From NCBI RefSeq assembly GCF_949628265.1, contig NC_088788.1, positions 13,578,001 through 13,642,000 of the forward strand: 64,000 bases of DNA, read 5' to 3'. The position numbers and the translations under genes are program-made. Shown here piece by piece: positions 62,101 through 64,000 of this stretch; position 1 is the first letter of the stretch; each line of letters starts with the position of its first letter. A model generated the notes under the pieces. It saw only the letters and a program-made list of their open reading frames with translations. It did no database searches and was not told where the DNA came from. The DNA is from Cloeon dipterum (lineage: Eukaryota; Arthropoda; Insecta; Ephemeroptera; Baetidae).

Positions 62101-64000
62101 TCTGGTCACAATAAAAAAGATAGTAAGTTTACGATATCTCGTGAAACCCCGCCAATCACCCTCCTCTCCCTTGTGATCCAAGTGTCCTTATAAAACGTCG
62201 AGAATTTAAAGCAATTTTCAAAGAGTGAGATTCTGTATCTTATTTCACGAAAAATTCCCTCTATGAAGTCTGTTGGTTGCAGACAGATCAATAAATAACT
62301 TTTATTTTTATTTATCAATTTAATCACATCCTTGATGTGTATATTTTTTGTCTATTTTCCCCATAAAAATAAAAATTGGTCAACGCTAAAAAGATTTCGA
62401 TATTCTTGTCTAAAAACCAACATATCTCTGGACATTTATATAATCTGTGTTCTAAGGTGAAACAAATAGGTAGATTGTAACTCTTGTAGTGCTACAAAAA
62501 CCTGCAGAAAGCAGTTTCAGGCGTTCATGGCCCTATTCGGGGACGTTTTTCTTCATCGTTCGCGGATATCTCTCCTCCGCATGCATCTTTTTCTATTAAG
62601 CCCGTATCTGTTTGGCCCGCAGCTTGGTATATACCGCACGCTCCATTCGGAAGCAGAGACTGGAAATCACGTATCTGGAAATGCGCATTCCCCAGGCCAC
62701 CCTCCGCTTTTCACATGCAGGGAAAGAACAGTAGTTGCCATTCTGAAAGTCGGTAAATAAACTCATCCTGGCAGCAGATAGAGACTGCCTCCTCTTTTGA
62801 AAGCGCGCTGACGACTGAGATATTACGCGATCAGCCGTCCCGATATACGCGGCGTGAGTTGCGATAGCGCGCAGAAACACGCACTTTGCAATGATTCCAG
62901 CTCTTTTTTCCCCCGGCCTGTTTTGTGTGTGTGCTGTGCAGCCTCATGGGGACGCGGCTGCGAATCTTGATGACATGTGCGTGCAACACACACCCACCCC
63001 CATGCTAATGCATATATTCCGAACGCAGCCTCACTGTTTGGACCGATGCCACTGCGGGGATAAATCAATTTTGCCCGGCCTCATTTGGGAAATGGGCCGG
63101 CGAGCAGGCGGCGGCGGGCAAGTATAAATTGCGCCCAGCTGTCACCAGCTCGCGAAAAATTGAGCTCAGCCGCCGACTTTACGAGGTAAAAGTGGCAAAG
63201 TCGTCGCACAGGATGAATGCGTGCGCCGCTCTTGATTAAGTGCACTTTGTCAGGGGGCAAATTGCACCCGCGTCACTTGTTATAAGGTCCTCTGTCGTGA
63301 AGAACACGCGTGTTTTTTTATGCCAGGCCCCCTCCCTGCGATGTTGAGATAACTAATTTGAAATACTTCTCAGCAGCCCTTTCTGTTATTATTACTTTAA
63401 AAAAAGCATGAAGGAATGAAGAAAAAGTATCAAATTTAATTACGTCGTTTGCATTGTGCAGATGACATTAATCAGCGGAGAAATTTGATCGTATCATTTG
63501 CAAAACGTTTCAACTTTTGTGATAAAATAAAAATTGACGATACAACAAAGGGCGCTCCCGTTGTCTGTATTGATTTCCGATGGTAACAGCATACTATTTT
63601 GATATTTAGAAACGCAATTCCGTTGATTGCAATTTGAAAAGACTCAACGATGAATATCGGACGCGCTTGGAATTATATAAATGTCAGCTCTAACTTGTTA
63701 ATGTCATTTGCATTTGCAGCCATCTCGTAATACGAATGGAGAAATTGCAGAGCTTAATTTCGCCACACACCAAACTCGTTTTTGCCTTGAATTCGTTTTT
63801 CGGCTTGTCATGCACAAGGGCAAGAAGTGAAGGTAGAGAACGGCTGCAGCAAATTTATGAAGCGTTTGTTTTATTTTTGTCATTTTTCTCTTTCGCAAAA
63901 TCAATTCACGAGGTTTTCAGATTCCAAAATAGAGGCATAGACTTATTTCTTTTCATTGGCAACATTTTCATGATAATTTATAACTTCCAAATTTTCGTCC

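Larger units (their letters stand above)
57175..64000. other. Non-coding region with GC-rich islands to the window end
   Basis: Like 47.8-55.8 kb: GC/CpG-rich blocks at about 57.6-58.1, 58.7-60.3, 61.1-61.8 and 62.5-63.3 kb within AT-rich DNA. Open frames (for example 195 codons at 58761-59348, minus) have no recognisable domain. Copies of two short dispersed repeats lie at 60953-60995 and 62052-62100. No RNA gene was recognised. Confidence 0.5.

Noticed and set aside
1..64000. tRNA, rRNA, snRNA and CRISPR arrays
   Set aside because: No paired A/B-box sequences with a foldable cloverleaf, no rRNA core words and no regularly spaced direct repeats were seen by eye. A covariance search could still find a missed small RNA.

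Overview
The window is eukaryotic, animal and almost certainly arthropod, most likely an insect. Genes are split by short GT-AG introns (often 50-110 bp), the background is AT-rich with GC/CpG-richer patches, and one gene is an insect-type gustatory receptor. The order is not resolved. Gene models below come from reading splice sites by eye and joining exons by phase; where introns fall, frames close exactly and total lengths fit the families.

Layout. 1-14.6 kb: one coding exon of a stargazin-like (CACNG/claudin-fold) membrane protein on the minus strand at 8.3-8.7 kb; its other exons lie off the left edge or are unrecognised. The rest is non-coding, with candidate inverted-repeat elements and a long GA tract. 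14.6-41.5 kb: a dense block of conserved single genes, in order a small Myb/SANT-like protein (-), EFHC2-type ciliary microtubule protein (-), TFIIE alpha (+), GPCPD1 phosphodiesterase (+), SmD2 (-), ARL2BP (-), prohibitin 1 (+), SAR1 GTPase (+) and a COMMD8-like protein (+). 41.5-47.8 kb: two 3' exons of an unidentified single-pass membrane protein (-) around a 5.6 kb intron. 47.8-64 kb: non-coding, alternating GC-rich and AT-rich DNA with one isolated gustatory receptor gene (+, 55.8-57.2 kb).

The block is mainly housekeeping: transcription initiation, splicing, mitochondrial inner membrane, COPII traffic, endosomal Commander complex and choline phospholipid turnover. Two of its genes (EFHC2, ARL2BP) are ciliary. 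Each is head-to-head with a housekeeping gene (TFIIE alpha, prohibitin), and each has an RFX/X-box-like sequence in the shared upstream region. No operon-like, defence or clearly novel multi-gene system was found. The most useful leads are the unknown membrane protein, the small Myb/SANT gene, the candidate MITE family, two dispersed short repeats and the gustatory receptor's unusual 3' structure.
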